A DNA stretch of 64,000 bases, taken from the NCBI RefSeq assembly GCF_042945595.1, contig NZ_CP168493.1, forward strand, positions 558,001 to 622,000, written 5' to 3'. Of the stretch, positions 26,746 to 34,387 are shown piece by piece. Positions within the stretch are counted from its first letter, which is position 1, and every line of letters starts with the position of its first letter. The stretch comes from Psychrobacillus sp042945595 (GTDB taxonomy: Bacteria; Bacillota; Bacilli; Bacillales_A; Planococcaceae). The notes below the pieces were generated by a model. The model worked only from the letters and a program-made list of their open reading frames with translations. It was not told the DNA's origin and did no database searches. The translations under genes were made by a program, and so were the position numbers.

Positions 26746-26840
26746 GAGACCAAATCATCTAAACTTGAGACCAATTGTAGTATAAACGCAACCAAATGGT
26801 ACCTACCCGAGACCAACTCCAGTAGAGCCGCGACCATTTC
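26746..26840. repeat. 21-bp phased repeat array (5 units)
   Basis: GAGACC-type cores (GAGACC, GAGACC, GCAACC, GAGACC, GCGACC) begin at 26746, 26767, 26788, 26809 and 26830, exactly 21 bp apart. The unit is roughly GAGACCAA-T followed by a variable part. The plus strand stays open through it as a degenerate heptad, but there is no ribosome site. Confidence 0.7.
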
Positions 26841-26930
26841 TCACTAAAAAAAGCTTACTAGATATGAGATAAGCCGTAACTTATAGATAATTTCAATGAG
26901 TAACCGGGATCTGTACCTATTCCAGTATAA

Positions 26931-26963
26931 AAAACACATGGATCATTGAAATCCATGTGTTTT
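26931..26963. terminator. Bidirectional terminator
   Basis: Arms AAAACACATGGAT and ATCCATGTGTTTT; it ends the minus-strand dipeptidase gene. Confidence 0.8.
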
Positions 26964-26971
26964 AGTAGAAA

Positions 26972-28369
26972 TTATTTTTTTAAATCCTCTTTAGAAAGTC
27001 CTGCAAGTTCATAATAGTAGTCTCCGATTACTCGTAAGCCTTGGTCGAAGTTTTCTAAATGGAAATGCTCGTTTGGTGCATGGAAATTTTCAGTTGATAA
27101 GCCGAATCCCATTAACACTACTGGCAAGCCTAGAATTTCATCAAATGCTGCGACGATAGGGATGGAGCCTCCACCGCGAGTATATGCTGTTGGTACATTG
27201 TATACTTTTTCGTAGCTACGACCAGCAGCTTGAATAGCCGGGTGATCGAAAGGTGTGATAAATGGTTTTCCTTTATCAAATTCAGTTAATGTCACTGTGA
27301 CACCAGCTGGTTTGTTCTTTTCAATATGTGCTTTCAGTTTAGCGACAATTTCATCTGGATCTTGGTCTGGTACTAAACGACAAGTAATTTTTGCACCTGC
27401 TTCACTTGGTAAAACAGTTTTAATGCCTTCTCCAGAGAACCCACCGAATACACCATTTATTTCTAAAGTTGGTCGAACCCAAACGCGCTCTAAGTGAGAG
27501 AAACCTTTTTCTCCAAATAGTTCGTCCACGCCAACTTCTTTTTTCAATTCTTCTTCATCGAAGCCAAGTGCTTGATAAGCTTCTCTTTCTTCTTCCAATA
27601 AAGGACGTACATTGTCATAGAAACCTTCTACTTCAATAGTACCTTCTGCATCACGGAAAGAATCTAAAATGGACACTAGAGCATGGATAGAGTTTTGAAC
27701 TCCGCCACCGTAAAGACCAGAGTGAAGGTCACTTTTTGCACCTTTAACATCAATTTGCACGCCACAAAGACCGCGTAATCCGTAACAAACAGCTGGTTGA
27801 CCAGGGCCTTGCAGACCTGTATCCGAAATGACGATCACATCAGCGGCAAGTTTTTCTTTATTGTTTTCGATATATTCTTCTAAGTTAGGGCTACCGACTT
27901 CTTCTTCGCCTTCAATTAATAGCTTTACATTAACAGGAAGCGTTCCTTCAGTTTGAAGAAGAGCTTCAATTGCTTTTACATGCATAAAAACTTGCCCTTT
28001 ATCGTCACTAGCACCACGGGCATATAATTTATTGTCTCGAACTTGTGGTTCAAAAGGTTCTGTCTCCCAAAGATTTAATGGATCAACAGGTTGTACATCA
28101 TAATGGCCATAAATAAGCATCGTTGGTTTTCCTTCTGCATGTAACCAATCGGCATATACAACAGGGTGTCCACTTGTTTTATCAACGATTACATTTTCTA
28201 AACCAGATTTTGTTAAAGAATCTGCTAACCATTCTGCTCCTTTTTTCATATCTTCTTTATGTTCTGATAAGGAAGAAATACTTGGAATGCGTAAAAATTG
28301 TTTTAATTCCTCTAAATGTGCTTCTCTTTTTTCAGTAAAGTAATTGTCTAATGTTGAAAATTGGCTCAT
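26972..28369 (-). CDS. M20 family dipeptidase
   Basis: A 465-residue metallopeptidase of the M20 (CNDP-like) family. Zinc-ligand motifs are in order: MLIYGHYDVQPVDPL (His and catalytic Asp), ARGASDDKGQ (bridging Asp), LIEGEEEVGSPN (catalytic Glu pair) and VVISDTG (Asp). A dimerisation domain (about 190-350) is followed by GFGLSTENFHAPNE with the last zinc His. It is cytoplasmic and probably cleaves dipeptides. Start at 28369, after GAGGGATT. Confidence 0.92.
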   Translation of the reverse strand: MSQFSTLDNYFTEKREAHLEELKQFLRIPSISSLSEHKEDMKKGAEWLADSLTKSGLENVIVDKTSGHPVVYADWLHAEGKPTMLIYGHYDVQPVDPLNLWETEPFEPQVRDNKLYARGASDDKGQVFMHVKAIEALLQTEGTLPVNVKLLIEGEEEVGSPNLEEYIENNKEKLAADVIVISDTGLQGPGQPAVCYGLRGLCGVQIDVKGAKSDLHSGLYGGGVQNSIHALVSILDSFRDAEGTIEVEGFYDNVRPLLEEEREAYQALGFDEEELKKEVGVDELFGEKGFSHLERVWVRPTLEINGVFGGFSGEGIKTVLPSEAGAKITCRLVPDQDPDEIVAKLKAHIEKNKPAGVTVTLTEFDKGKPFITPFDHPAIQAAGRSYEKVYNVPTAYTRGGGSIPIVAAFDEILGLPVVLMGFGLSTENFHAPNEHFHLENFDQGLRVIGDYYYELAGLSKEDLKK

Positions 28370-28498
28370 TAGAATCCCTCTTTTCATAAAATTTCGTGAA
28401 TAGAAATAGTATAGCATAGCATCAGATTTGTGACATAGAAAATGTGGAGGCAATTGTCAATGCATTAGAAAAACAATTGCTTTATTGAATGAAAAAGA

Positions 28499-28529
28499 CG
28501 AGGGAACTGTCGGATTGACAATACCCTCG
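28499..28529. terminator. Hairpin between dipeptidase and lipoprotein genes
   Basis: CGAGGG and CCCTCG arms with a 19-base loop, about 70 bp beyond the stop of the minus-strand lipoprotein gene. Confidence 0.4.
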
Positions 28530-28597
28530 CATTGAATGAAAAGATCATATTGAATATCTGGTTTGAAGCGTCAAAGTACTTATATCGATCCCTTGAA

Positions 28598-29560
28598 TTA
28601 CTTGCCTAGAAATTTTTCAATAAAGAATTCTAGCTGATAATCTAAGCTAAGTGGATCATTAAAGTAGAATGATTTCGCATCAGCCTCGTAGACATGATTG
28701 TTCTTGACAGCTGGAATATTTTTATACATTTCAGTATCCTGGAATGAATTATCCTCATCTGCGTTTTTACTGAAAATAACGTAGTTGCCAAAGTAGTCTT
28801 TGAGTACTTCTAGTGATAGGGCAAAATAACCGTCAGTAATTGTTGCTTCCTTTACCTTCTCAGGCATACCTAGCTTTATTTCTTGATAAAGAATTTCAGT
28901 TCCTCGTCCAAAGTTATCGCCATAGACATAAAGTTGCTTACTGAATGTCTCGATGACCGAGACCGTCGAATCAGGACCTACTTTTGCCCTGATTTCTTCT
29001 CCAGCTTTTGTTGCACGAGCTTTGAAATCGTCTACCCAAGCTTGTGCTTCTTTTTCTTTGTTTAATAATTTACCTACTTCCAGTTGTTGTGTTAAATAAT
29101 CCACTTTTCCATAAGTATAAGTGACGGTAGGAGCGATTTGCTTAAACTTATCAATATTGTTAATATCCGACAGACCGATAATAAGATCTGGATTCAACTC
29201 GATGATCTTTTCGAGGCTTTCGTCCGTAACTACATCAACGTCTTTTAGCTGCTCTTCGAATCTTGGGTTGGTTTTGGACATATCGTCTACCCCGACTAAT
29301 GGTACGCCTAGAGCCATGACGTTACCTGTTAAAAATCTAGTAAGGACAACAACGCGCTTCGGATTCTTTGGAACCTCGACCGGACCATCCTCGGATTGGT
29401 AGATAAACGTGTCTGAATCCGATTCGGACGCATCTGCTACCGAATCTGAAGGTGCAGATGAAGAAGTGTTCGTATTGTCTGCATCATTCGTTTTGCTGTC
29501 ACTACAAGCGTTCAGAAGAAGTACCTGGAACAGGAATAACGGAATAAAAAGTTTTTTCAT
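28598..29560 (-). CDS. Orphan siderophore-binding lipoprotein, FhuD2-like
   Basis: A 320-residue lipoprotein (lipobox LNAC, Cys19; Ser/Asp/Asn linker) homologous along its whole length to the 17531-18463 protein: LDYQLEFF, GRGTEILYQ and KVDYLTQQLEVGKLLNKEKEAQ are nearly the same. No permease or ATPase lies beside it, so it probably shares the FhuBGC importer at 15.5-19.3 kb and widens its siderophore range. Start at 29560 after AGGGGAG. A perfect Fur-box palindrome lies about 80 bp upstream, so it should be iron-repressed. Confidence 0.88.
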   Translation of the reverse strand: MKKLFIPLFLFQVLLLNACSDSKTNDADNTNTSSSAPSDSVADASESDSDTFIYQSEDGPVEVPKNPKRVVVLTRFLTGNVMALGVPLVGVDDMSKTNPRFEEQLKDVDVVTDESLEKIIELNPDLIIGLSDINNIDKFKQIAPTVTYTYGKVDYLTQQLEVGKLLNKEKEAQAWVDDFKARATKAGEEIRAKVGPDSTVSVIETFSKQLYVYGDNFGRGTEILYQEIKLGMPEKVKEATITDGYFALSLEVLKDYFGNYVIFSKNADEDNSFQDTEMYKNIPAVKNNHVYEADAKSFYFNDPLSLDYQLEFFIEKFLGK

Positions 29561-29640
29561 AAGATAATTTTCTCCCCTAATAATTGGTGTTTGTTGATAT
29601 GTAATTAAACAACACATGAGCTGCATAACGTTAAATAACA

Positions 29641-29665
29641 ATTGAAAATGATTATCATTTTCAAT
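29641..29665. promoter_or_regulatory. Fur box
   Basis: Perfect 25-bp palindrome centred on T29653, containing GAAAATGATTATCATTTTC. It lies upstream of the orphan siderophore-binding gene (minus strand) and also upstream of a possible short plus-strand frame. Confidence 0.9.
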
Positions 29666-29743
29666 GATATTATTATATTATAGCTATTTGGTATTCATGT
29701 CAATTGTTGTTATTGTAATAGTGCTCATGGGAAGGAGATACCC

Positions 29744-29824
29744 ATGAGTTACGTTACCTTTTCAGTAGATTTAACAACTACTAGCGAAATGATGCTGACA
29801 GGAATAAAATATTTACATGTATAA
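29744..29824 (+). CDS. Possible 26-residue peptide or truncated gene start
   Basis: ATG at 29744 follows GGGAAGGAG by 6 bases, a very good ribosome site, and opens a 26-codon frame beginning MSYVTFSVDLTTT and ending YLHV. It is 79 bp downstream of the Fur box on the opposite side from the lipoprotein gene and stops 15 bp before repeat copy B. It may be a small iron-regulated peptide or the first codons of a gene lost by deletion. Confidence 0.35.
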   Translation: MSYVTFSVDLTTTSEMMLTGIKYLHV

Positions 29825-29838
29825 TGCGAATTGCATCA

Positions 29839-29983
29839 TGTCTTTACATAATCCAAGAGGGCGACGTCAAGCATCCGCAACAAAATTACCGAAGAAAGTG
29901 GATTTAGAAGACGTAGTCACTTTTCAATAGTGTAGTTAATGTTAAGTCCAAAGTACTCGGGAAATGGCGATGACTAGGTGCAC
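29839..29983. repeat. Dispersed intergenic repeat, copy B
   Basis: Same block order as copy A (20618-20788), but the second arm of its central hairpin is deleted. Both copies lie beside iron-uptake genes. Confidence 0.7.
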
Positions 29984-30120
29984 CAAAATTGTTATTGATA
30001 GTCGTGGTAAAAAATATATAAGATTTGAATACAGATTGATTTGTGACAACTAAAATCACAGTATGATATAGTTATAAAAAGAAATATTGTTCGACTTTAT
30101 TATTTTAGGAGGATACAAAT

Positions 30121-31374
30121 TTGTACACAGAGTTTGTACTATTAGGGTTTGCACTACTTGTTTCGTTTTTTTTATCAGGTAGTGAAACAGCATTAATGAC
30201 AGTTAATAGGATGAAGGTTCGGCTGCGTGCAGAACAAGGAGACAAAGATGCTGAAAAATTACTTGTTCTTTTATTAAAGCCGGACCAGATGACCATAACC
30301 ATATTAATAGGAAATACAGTGGCTAACATAGCAATGACGGTGCTGTTAATCCTTATTTCGGAAAATTATAATTGGAATATAGTTTGGTCTGTAATAATTT
30401 TAACTGTTGTCATTATTTTATTTGCTGAAGTATTACCGAAAACAATTGCTGCTACTTTTTCTGAAATAGTTGGCTATAAAGTAGCTCCATTAATAAGACT
30501 GTTTGTTAAATTACTAAAACCATTAACGTTTTTAATTGCAGGGCTTATTAATATGATGATTCGAATTGGTTCCAAAGGTATGGTGAAGGAAACGACCATT
30601 TCCAAAGAAGAACTTTTGAATATGGTGGATATAGCCTCAACGGATGGTACATTTGAAGAAGAGGAGTCCGAACGAATAAAAGGAATTCTCGATTTTCCAA
30701 ATAAAGATGTATCGGACGTGCTATCGACGCATCGAACGGAGATGGTGGCTATTCCTCTGGAAGCTACTTATGAAGAGGTACGTGATACGATTCTGGAGCA
30801 TTTTTATACCCGATATCCTGTTTATGAAGAGGATATGGATACAATAGTAGGAATGTTTTATACCAAAAAACTGATTGAGTGGTCGATGGATCCATCTAAG
30901 AAATTGGAGGAAATTATCGATAAAGATCCATTGTTTGTCGTGCAGACATTAAGTGTTGAAAGAGTATTTAAATTGATGCTAACGCATAAAAAGCATATGG
31001 CAATAGTATTAGATGAATATGGTGGAACACTTGGTATAGTTACACATGAAGACTTGATTGAGGAAATGATTGGACAAGAAATAGAAGATGAAACAGATGA
31101 CGATGAAGATATTTTAGTGCATGAAATGACTGAAAATCGATTAATCTGTGCAGGACGTCTAGAAATCGAAGAAATCAATGAATTATTTAATATAAATATC
31201 TTAAACGAAAATGACACAATTGGTGGTTTTGTACTAGATCAGTTGGGACATGTACCAGAAGAAAGCGAGCAGTTTACTTATGAAAATTTACTTATTGAAG
31301 TAAATGAGATGGATCGAAACCGAGTTGCAAAACTAACGATTATAAAAAAACAAATCATCCTTCCCGAAACGTAA
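30121..31374 (+). CDS. CNNM/HlyC family membrane transporter
   Basis: A 417-residue protein: DUF21/CNNM membrane domain with an N-terminal helix and FLSGSETALMTVNRMKVRLRAEQGD, further helices to about residue 150, then a CBS pair (about 195-320; VLDEYGGTLGIVTHEDLIEEMIGQ closes it) and a C-terminal CorC/HlyC transporter-associated domain. The family is tied to magnesium efflux and cation balance (B. subtilis MpfA/YhdP relatives). TTG start after AGGAGGA. Confidence 0.9.
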   Translation: MYTEFVLLGFALLVSFFLSGSETALMTVNRMKVRLRAEQGDKDAEKLLVLLLKPDQMTITILIGNTVANIAMTVLLILISENYNWNIVWSVIILTVVIILFAEVLPKTIAATFSEIVGYKVAPLIRLFVKLLKPLTFLIAGLINMMIRIGSKGMVKETTISKEELLNMVDIASTDGTFEEEESERIKGILDFPNKDVSDVLSTHRTEMVAIPLEATYEEVRDTILEHFYTRYPVYEEDMDTIVGMFYTKKLIEWSMDPSKKLEEIIDKDPLFVVQTLSVERVFKLMLTHKKHMAIVLDEYGGTLGIVTHEDLIEEMIGQEIEDETDDDEDILVHEMTENRLICAGRLEIEEINELFNINILNENDTIGGFVLDQLGHVPEESEQFTYENLLIEVNEMDRNRVAKLTIIKKQIILPET

Positions 31375-31627
31375 GAGAGTTAATAGCTCCCTGCGTTTTT
31401 TCTTTTGTCACAAGGTTAGAGTGTATAAATTCAAAACGCTTTTTGTGCATATGGTATTTGTAGGTAATCCTCATCTTGGAGAAATGTTGTTGTTCTAAGA
31501 CAACTGTGCTTGCTTTTTTCTGATTTACTTACACGTTTGTAATAAAGTTGAAAGAGAATCCGATGGGTTGAAAGGTTGTTATTTGGCATTATATAGGTAA
31601 CAAGAGAAGACGAGCGGAGGAATAATT
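31375..31627. other. Intergenic stretch
   Basis: A weak hairpin with a T-run near 31366-31402 may end the CNNM unit. Beyond it, nothing recognisable apart from the upstream region of the sigma-factor gene. Confidence 0.35.
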
Positions 31628-32176
31628 ATGCAGGTTAATATAGAAGGCGTATACGAGGAATACAACCGGTACATATATTTTTTATGTTTGAAATTAACTA
31701 AAAATCAAATAGATGCGGAAGATCTAATGCAAGAAGTGTGGATGAAAGTTGTACGATATGAATCTTATATGAAAGAAGTAGATCATTTAAAGGCTTGGCT
31801 CACAACTATTTGTATGAATACATTTCGTGATCGTTACCGAAAACAAGTAAGACGCAGTAAATACATTGCCAATCAACCGGAACAACTCGACGTTTCTATT
31901 CTAGATTTAATTGCTTCCGATGTTTTATCAGTTGAGGAGCAACTGGTGAAAGAAGACATTGGTGAAATTGTTCGTTCTAAAGTTGCTGAGTTAGATGGCA
32001 TCTATCAAAAAACAGTTTTGTATTTTTATGTGCATCAATTTTCATTAATTGAGATTGCGGATGTAATGAAAGTTTCGATTGGTACAGTTAAGTCACGACT
32101 ATTTAGAGCGAAGCAACGCCTAAAGGAATTAATTATGAATGATGAATTAGCGAAGGATTCATTAATTTTAGTTTAA
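31628..32176 (+). CDS. ECF-type sigma factor
   Basis: A 182-residue sigma-70 family factor with region 2 (YNRYIYFLCLKLTKNQIDAEDLMQEVWMKV, where DAEDLMQEV is the core-binding signature, and AWLTTICMNTFRDRYRK for -10 recognition) and region 4 (VLYFYVHQFSLIEIADVMKVSIGTVKSRLFRAK). No anti-sigma gene is adjacent, unlike the second ECF gene at 37120. ATG after CGGAGGAA. Its regulon cannot be predicted from the window. Confidence 0.88.
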   Translation: MQVNIEGVYEEYNRYIYFLCLKLTKNQIDAEDLMQEVWMKVVRYESYMKEVDHLKAWLTTICMNTFRDRYRKQVRRSKYIANQPEQLDVSILDLIASDVLSVEEQLVKEDIGEIVRSKVAELDGIYQKTVLYFYVHQFSLIEIADVMKVSIGTVKSRLFRAKQRLKELIMNDELAKDSLILV

Positions 32177-32179
32177 TAT

Positions 32180-32224
32180 GGAAAAGAGTTTCTCGACATT
32201 TTTATGTTAAGAAGCTCTTTTTAT
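32180..32224 (+). terminator. Terminator after sigma gene
   Basis: Imperfect arms AAAGAGTTTCT and AGAAGCTCTTT followed by TTATTTTTAT. Confidence 0.65.
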
Positions 32225-32240
32225 TTTTATGAAAAGTAGA

Positions 32241-32302
32241 TTTGCTAATTTGGTCTCGGTTTTAAGCAAATTAGCCTCAGAGTTCCATTTACTGTAAGAA
32301 GT
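32241..32302. repeat. Short 21-bp phased repeat, inverted relative to 26.7 kb array
   Basis: TTGGTCTCGG (32250) and TTAGCCTCAG (32271) are 21 bp apart and resemble the reverse complement of the GAGACCAA unit at 26746-26840. A 9-bp inverted repeat, GCTAATTTG and CAAATTAGC, overlaps them. Confidence 0.45.
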
Positions 32303-32366
32303 AAAGTCAATTTTTAATCCTGTGAATGGTAAGACTAGTTGAAATGGGCTAAAGAACCATTTCCAT

Positions 32367-32400
32367 CAAAAAAGACCCCAAGCTTCTAAAAAGCTTGGGG
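32367..32400 (-). terminator. Terminator of ABC-F gene
   Basis: On the minus strand, CCCCAAGCTT and AAGCTTGGGG arms are followed by TCTTTTTTG. Confidence 0.85.
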
Positions 32401-32412
32401 CATGGAAACAAA

Positions 32413-33981
32413 TTATTCTTCTACAACTTCTTTACCCGTGGAGAACCATTCTTCTACGTTCCATACTTTTGTTACTAGGCCTTCGTAGAATTCAGGTTCA
32501 TGGCTTACAAGAACGATTGTGCCTTTATATTCTTTCATCGCACGTTTTAATTCTTCTTTTGCGTAAATATCCAGATGGTTCGTAGGTTCGTCAAAAATTA
32601 ACCAGTTACTGTCTTCCATCATGAGCTTGCATAAACGGACTTTTGCTTGCTCCCCACCACTTAGACTAGAAAGGGGACGGGAGATATGTTCACTTTTCAA
32701 GCCTGTACGAGCTAATGCCCCACGAACTTGGTTTTGTTCCATGCTTGGGTAGGTTTCCCAAATAGATTCGATTGGTGTTATATTCCCAGCTTTTACTTCT
32801 TGTTCAAAATAACAAGGGAACAAGAAGTCTCCGCGAGTTACTTTTCCACCTAGAGCTGGGATTTTGCCTAACATCGTTTTAAGTAACGTAGATTTACCAA
32901 TCCCATTCATTCCAACTAGCGCAATTTTTTCTCCACGTTCAATTGTGAACGTTAATGGAGGGAGCAGGGGGTTATCATAACCGATTTGAAGATGGTCTGC
33001 CTCGACAACATAGCGACCAGAACTGCGAGATTCTTTAAAACCAAACTCTGGTTTTGCCGCTGTTTCCGGACGGTCAATGCGCTCAATACGATCTAGTTGT
33101 TTTTGACGAGATTTTGCACGTCCTGTTGTGGAATAACGTGCTTTATTTTTTGCAATAAAATCCTCTTGTTTCTTAATGAAATCTTGTTGCTTTTCATAAG
33201 CATCAATATGTTGTCTTTTATTCAACTCGGCAAGCTCTAGGAATTTATCGTAAGAAGCTGTATAACGAGTTAGCTTGGAGAATTCCAAGTGGAAAATGAC
33301 ATCTACAATGCCGTTCATGAATTCCGTGTCATGCGAGATTAATAAAAACGCATGAGGATAGTTTTTCAAATAGTTTGATAGCCAGTTCACATGCTCTTCA
33401 TCTAAATAGTTGGTAGGCTCGTCTAGTAGCAAAACTTTTGGTTTTTCTAATAAAAGCTTGGCTAGAAGAACCTTCGTACGTTGACCACCAGAAAGTGCTT
33501 CAACAGGACGCTCTAAACCAATTGCATCTAGCCCAAGTCCACGAGCAACCTCTTCTACCTTCATATCTAAAGAATAAAAATCGCCAGCGTCTAATGCATC
33601 TTGAATTTCCGCCATTTGCTCTAGTAATTCTTCTAATTCTTCTGGAGTAGCATCCGCCATTTTTGCTATGATTTCATTTAACTCTTCCTCTTTTTTATAA
33701 AGAGGCAAAAAAGCATCTCGCAGTGTGTCGAACATGGAGCGACCTTGTTGCAGGCGCGTATGCTGATCTAAATATCCATAATGTGTGCCGGGCAACCATT
33801 CAACACGGCCTTCATCATAAATAATTTCACCTGTTAAAATGTTCATCAAAGTTGACTTTCCAACTCCGTTTGCTCCAACAAGCCCAACATGTTCTCCTTC
33901 CACTAAGCGAAAAGAAACTTCCTTAAAAAGAGTGCGATCTCCGAATGTATGTCCCAAATTTTCTACGTTTAATAAGCTCAT
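32413..33981 (-). CDS. ABC-F family ATPase (YfmM/YkpA-like)
   Basis: A 522-residue soluble protein with two ABC ATPase domains and no membrane helices. Domain 1: GANGVGKST, LSGGQRTKVLLAKLLL, LLLDEPTNYLD. Domain 2: GMNGIGKST, LSGGEQAKVRLCKLMM, LIFDEPTNHLD. The charged linker (about 230-310, KKQEDFIAKNKARYSTTGRAKS) is the P-site tRNA-interacting region of ABC-F translation factors. These rescue or protect stalled ribosomes and some give antibiotic resistance. The leader contains a terminator placed directly before the ribosome site, suggesting attenuation. YfmM-like is a best guess. Confidence 0.9.
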   Translation of the reverse strand: MSLLNVENLGHTFGDRTLFKEVSFRLVEGEHVGLVGANGVGKSTLMNILTGEIIYDEGRVEWLPGTHYGYLDQHTRLQQGRSMFDTLRDAFLPLYKKEEELNEIIAKMADATPEELEELLEQMAEIQDALDAGDFYSLDMKVEEVARGLGLDAIGLERPVEALSGGQRTKVLLAKLLLEKPKVLLLDEPTNYLDEEHVNWLSNYLKNYPHAFLLISHDTEFMNGIVDVIFHLEFSKLTRYTASYDKFLELAELNKRQHIDAYEKQQDFIKKQEDFIAKNKARYSTTGRAKSRQKQLDRIERIDRPETAAKPEFGFKESRSSGRYVVEADHLQIGYDNPLLPPLTFTIERGEKIALVGMNGIGKSTLLKTMLGKIPALGGKVTRGDFLFPCYFEQEVKAGNITPIESIWETYPSMEQNQVRGALARTGLKSEHISRPLSSLSGGEQAKVRLCKLMMEDSNWLIFDEPTNHLDIYAKEELKRAMKEYKGTIVLVSHEPEFYEGLVTKVWNVEEWFSTGKEVVEE

Positions 33982-33995
33982 CTATTATTTCCTCC

Positions 33996-34106
33996 AAAAA
34001 AGAAAGCTCAGCAGAAGACAAATCTGCGAGCTTTCAGACTGTTGATAAACGCTTTCTTTCTTCGTTGCAAGTAGCGCCTGACTGCGAAGCGTTTTCAAAA
34101 CAGTCT
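33996..34106 (-). promoter_or_regulatory. Attenuator-like leader of ABC-F gene
   Basis: On the minus strand a strong hairpin (34035 to 34002; GAAAGCTC and GAGCTTTC with inner GCAGA/TCTGC) is followed by a T-run (CTTTTTT) and, within two bases, by the GGAGG ribosome site. Upstream, an ACTGTT-TGA-AACGCTT arm (34106-34087) can pair with AAGCGTTTATCAACAGTCT (34054-34036), which touches the terminator stem. This is the layout of transcription attenuators controlling antibiotic-inducible ABC-F genes; the inducer is unknown. Confidence 0.65.
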
Positions 34107-34157
34107 AAGGTGTCACCTTCGAAAATACAAGTAGTCTACAATCTAAAAGCGATCCGT

Positions 34158-34340
34158 TTACAAATCTGCAAGCTGTTTGTTTAATGTTGCAAGGTCTTCT
34201 TCCATTTTGGCAAGTCTACTTTCAGCGTTTTCCAGTTGAGCGGGATATCCGTTAGATTCCAGTTTTTCCATGTCACCTTGTAATCGAATATAATCCATTT
34301 TTAACTCAGCGATTTGCATCTGTAGTTGGTCTTTTGTCAT
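34158..34340 (-). CDS. Small coiled-coil protein (SE1832-like)
   Basis: A 60-residue protein with a heptad pattern throughout (LQMQIAELKMDYIRLQGDMEKLE ... LAKMEEDLATLNKQL). It resembles the small SE1832-type family of unknown function in Bacilli; I am moderately sure of that label. It lies just upstream of the ABC-F leader on the same strand. Its final codons (CTTGCAGATTTG) echo the CTCGCAGATTTG of the downstream terminator stem. Confidence 0.6.
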   Translation of the reverse strand: MTKDQLQMQIAELKMDYIRLQGDMEKLESNGYPAQLENAESRLAKMEEDLATLNKQLADL

Positions 34341-34387
34341 GAATGTTCACCTTCAGCTTTTTGCATTATTGTAGCATAAAAAGTTGG

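Larger units (their letters stand above)
26646..26971. other. Intergenic stretch with 21-bp array
   Basis: About 325 bp between convergent genes. It contains two terminators (26648-26682 and 26931-26963) and a five-unit 21-bp phased repeat (26746-26840). Confidence 0.6.
29561..30120. other. Intergenic stretch with Fur box and repeat copy
   Basis: About 560 bp. It holds a Fur box (29641-29665), a possible 26-codon open frame with a good ribosome site (29744-29824) and repeat copy B (29839-29983). Confidence 0.6.

Noticed and set aside
26746..26840. CRISPR-like spacing in the 21-bp array.
   Set aside because: Repeats and variable parts are far too short for CRISPR and the cores are degenerate.
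26650..26847. Small plus-strand gene across the 21-bp array.
   Set aside because: It starts inside the nitroreductase terminator, lacks a ribosome site, and its heptad pattern is explained by the DNA repeat.
30041..30069. TTGTGA/TGATAT promoter and TGTGA-N9-TCACA dyad before the CNNM gene.
   Set aside because: Both matches are weak and the dyad spacing fits no known regulator of Bacilli.
33991..34190. T-box riboswitch before the ABC-F gene.
   Set aside because: No AGGGTGG-ACCGCG T-box sequence or specifier-like stem is visible; a simple attenuator explains the hairpins better.
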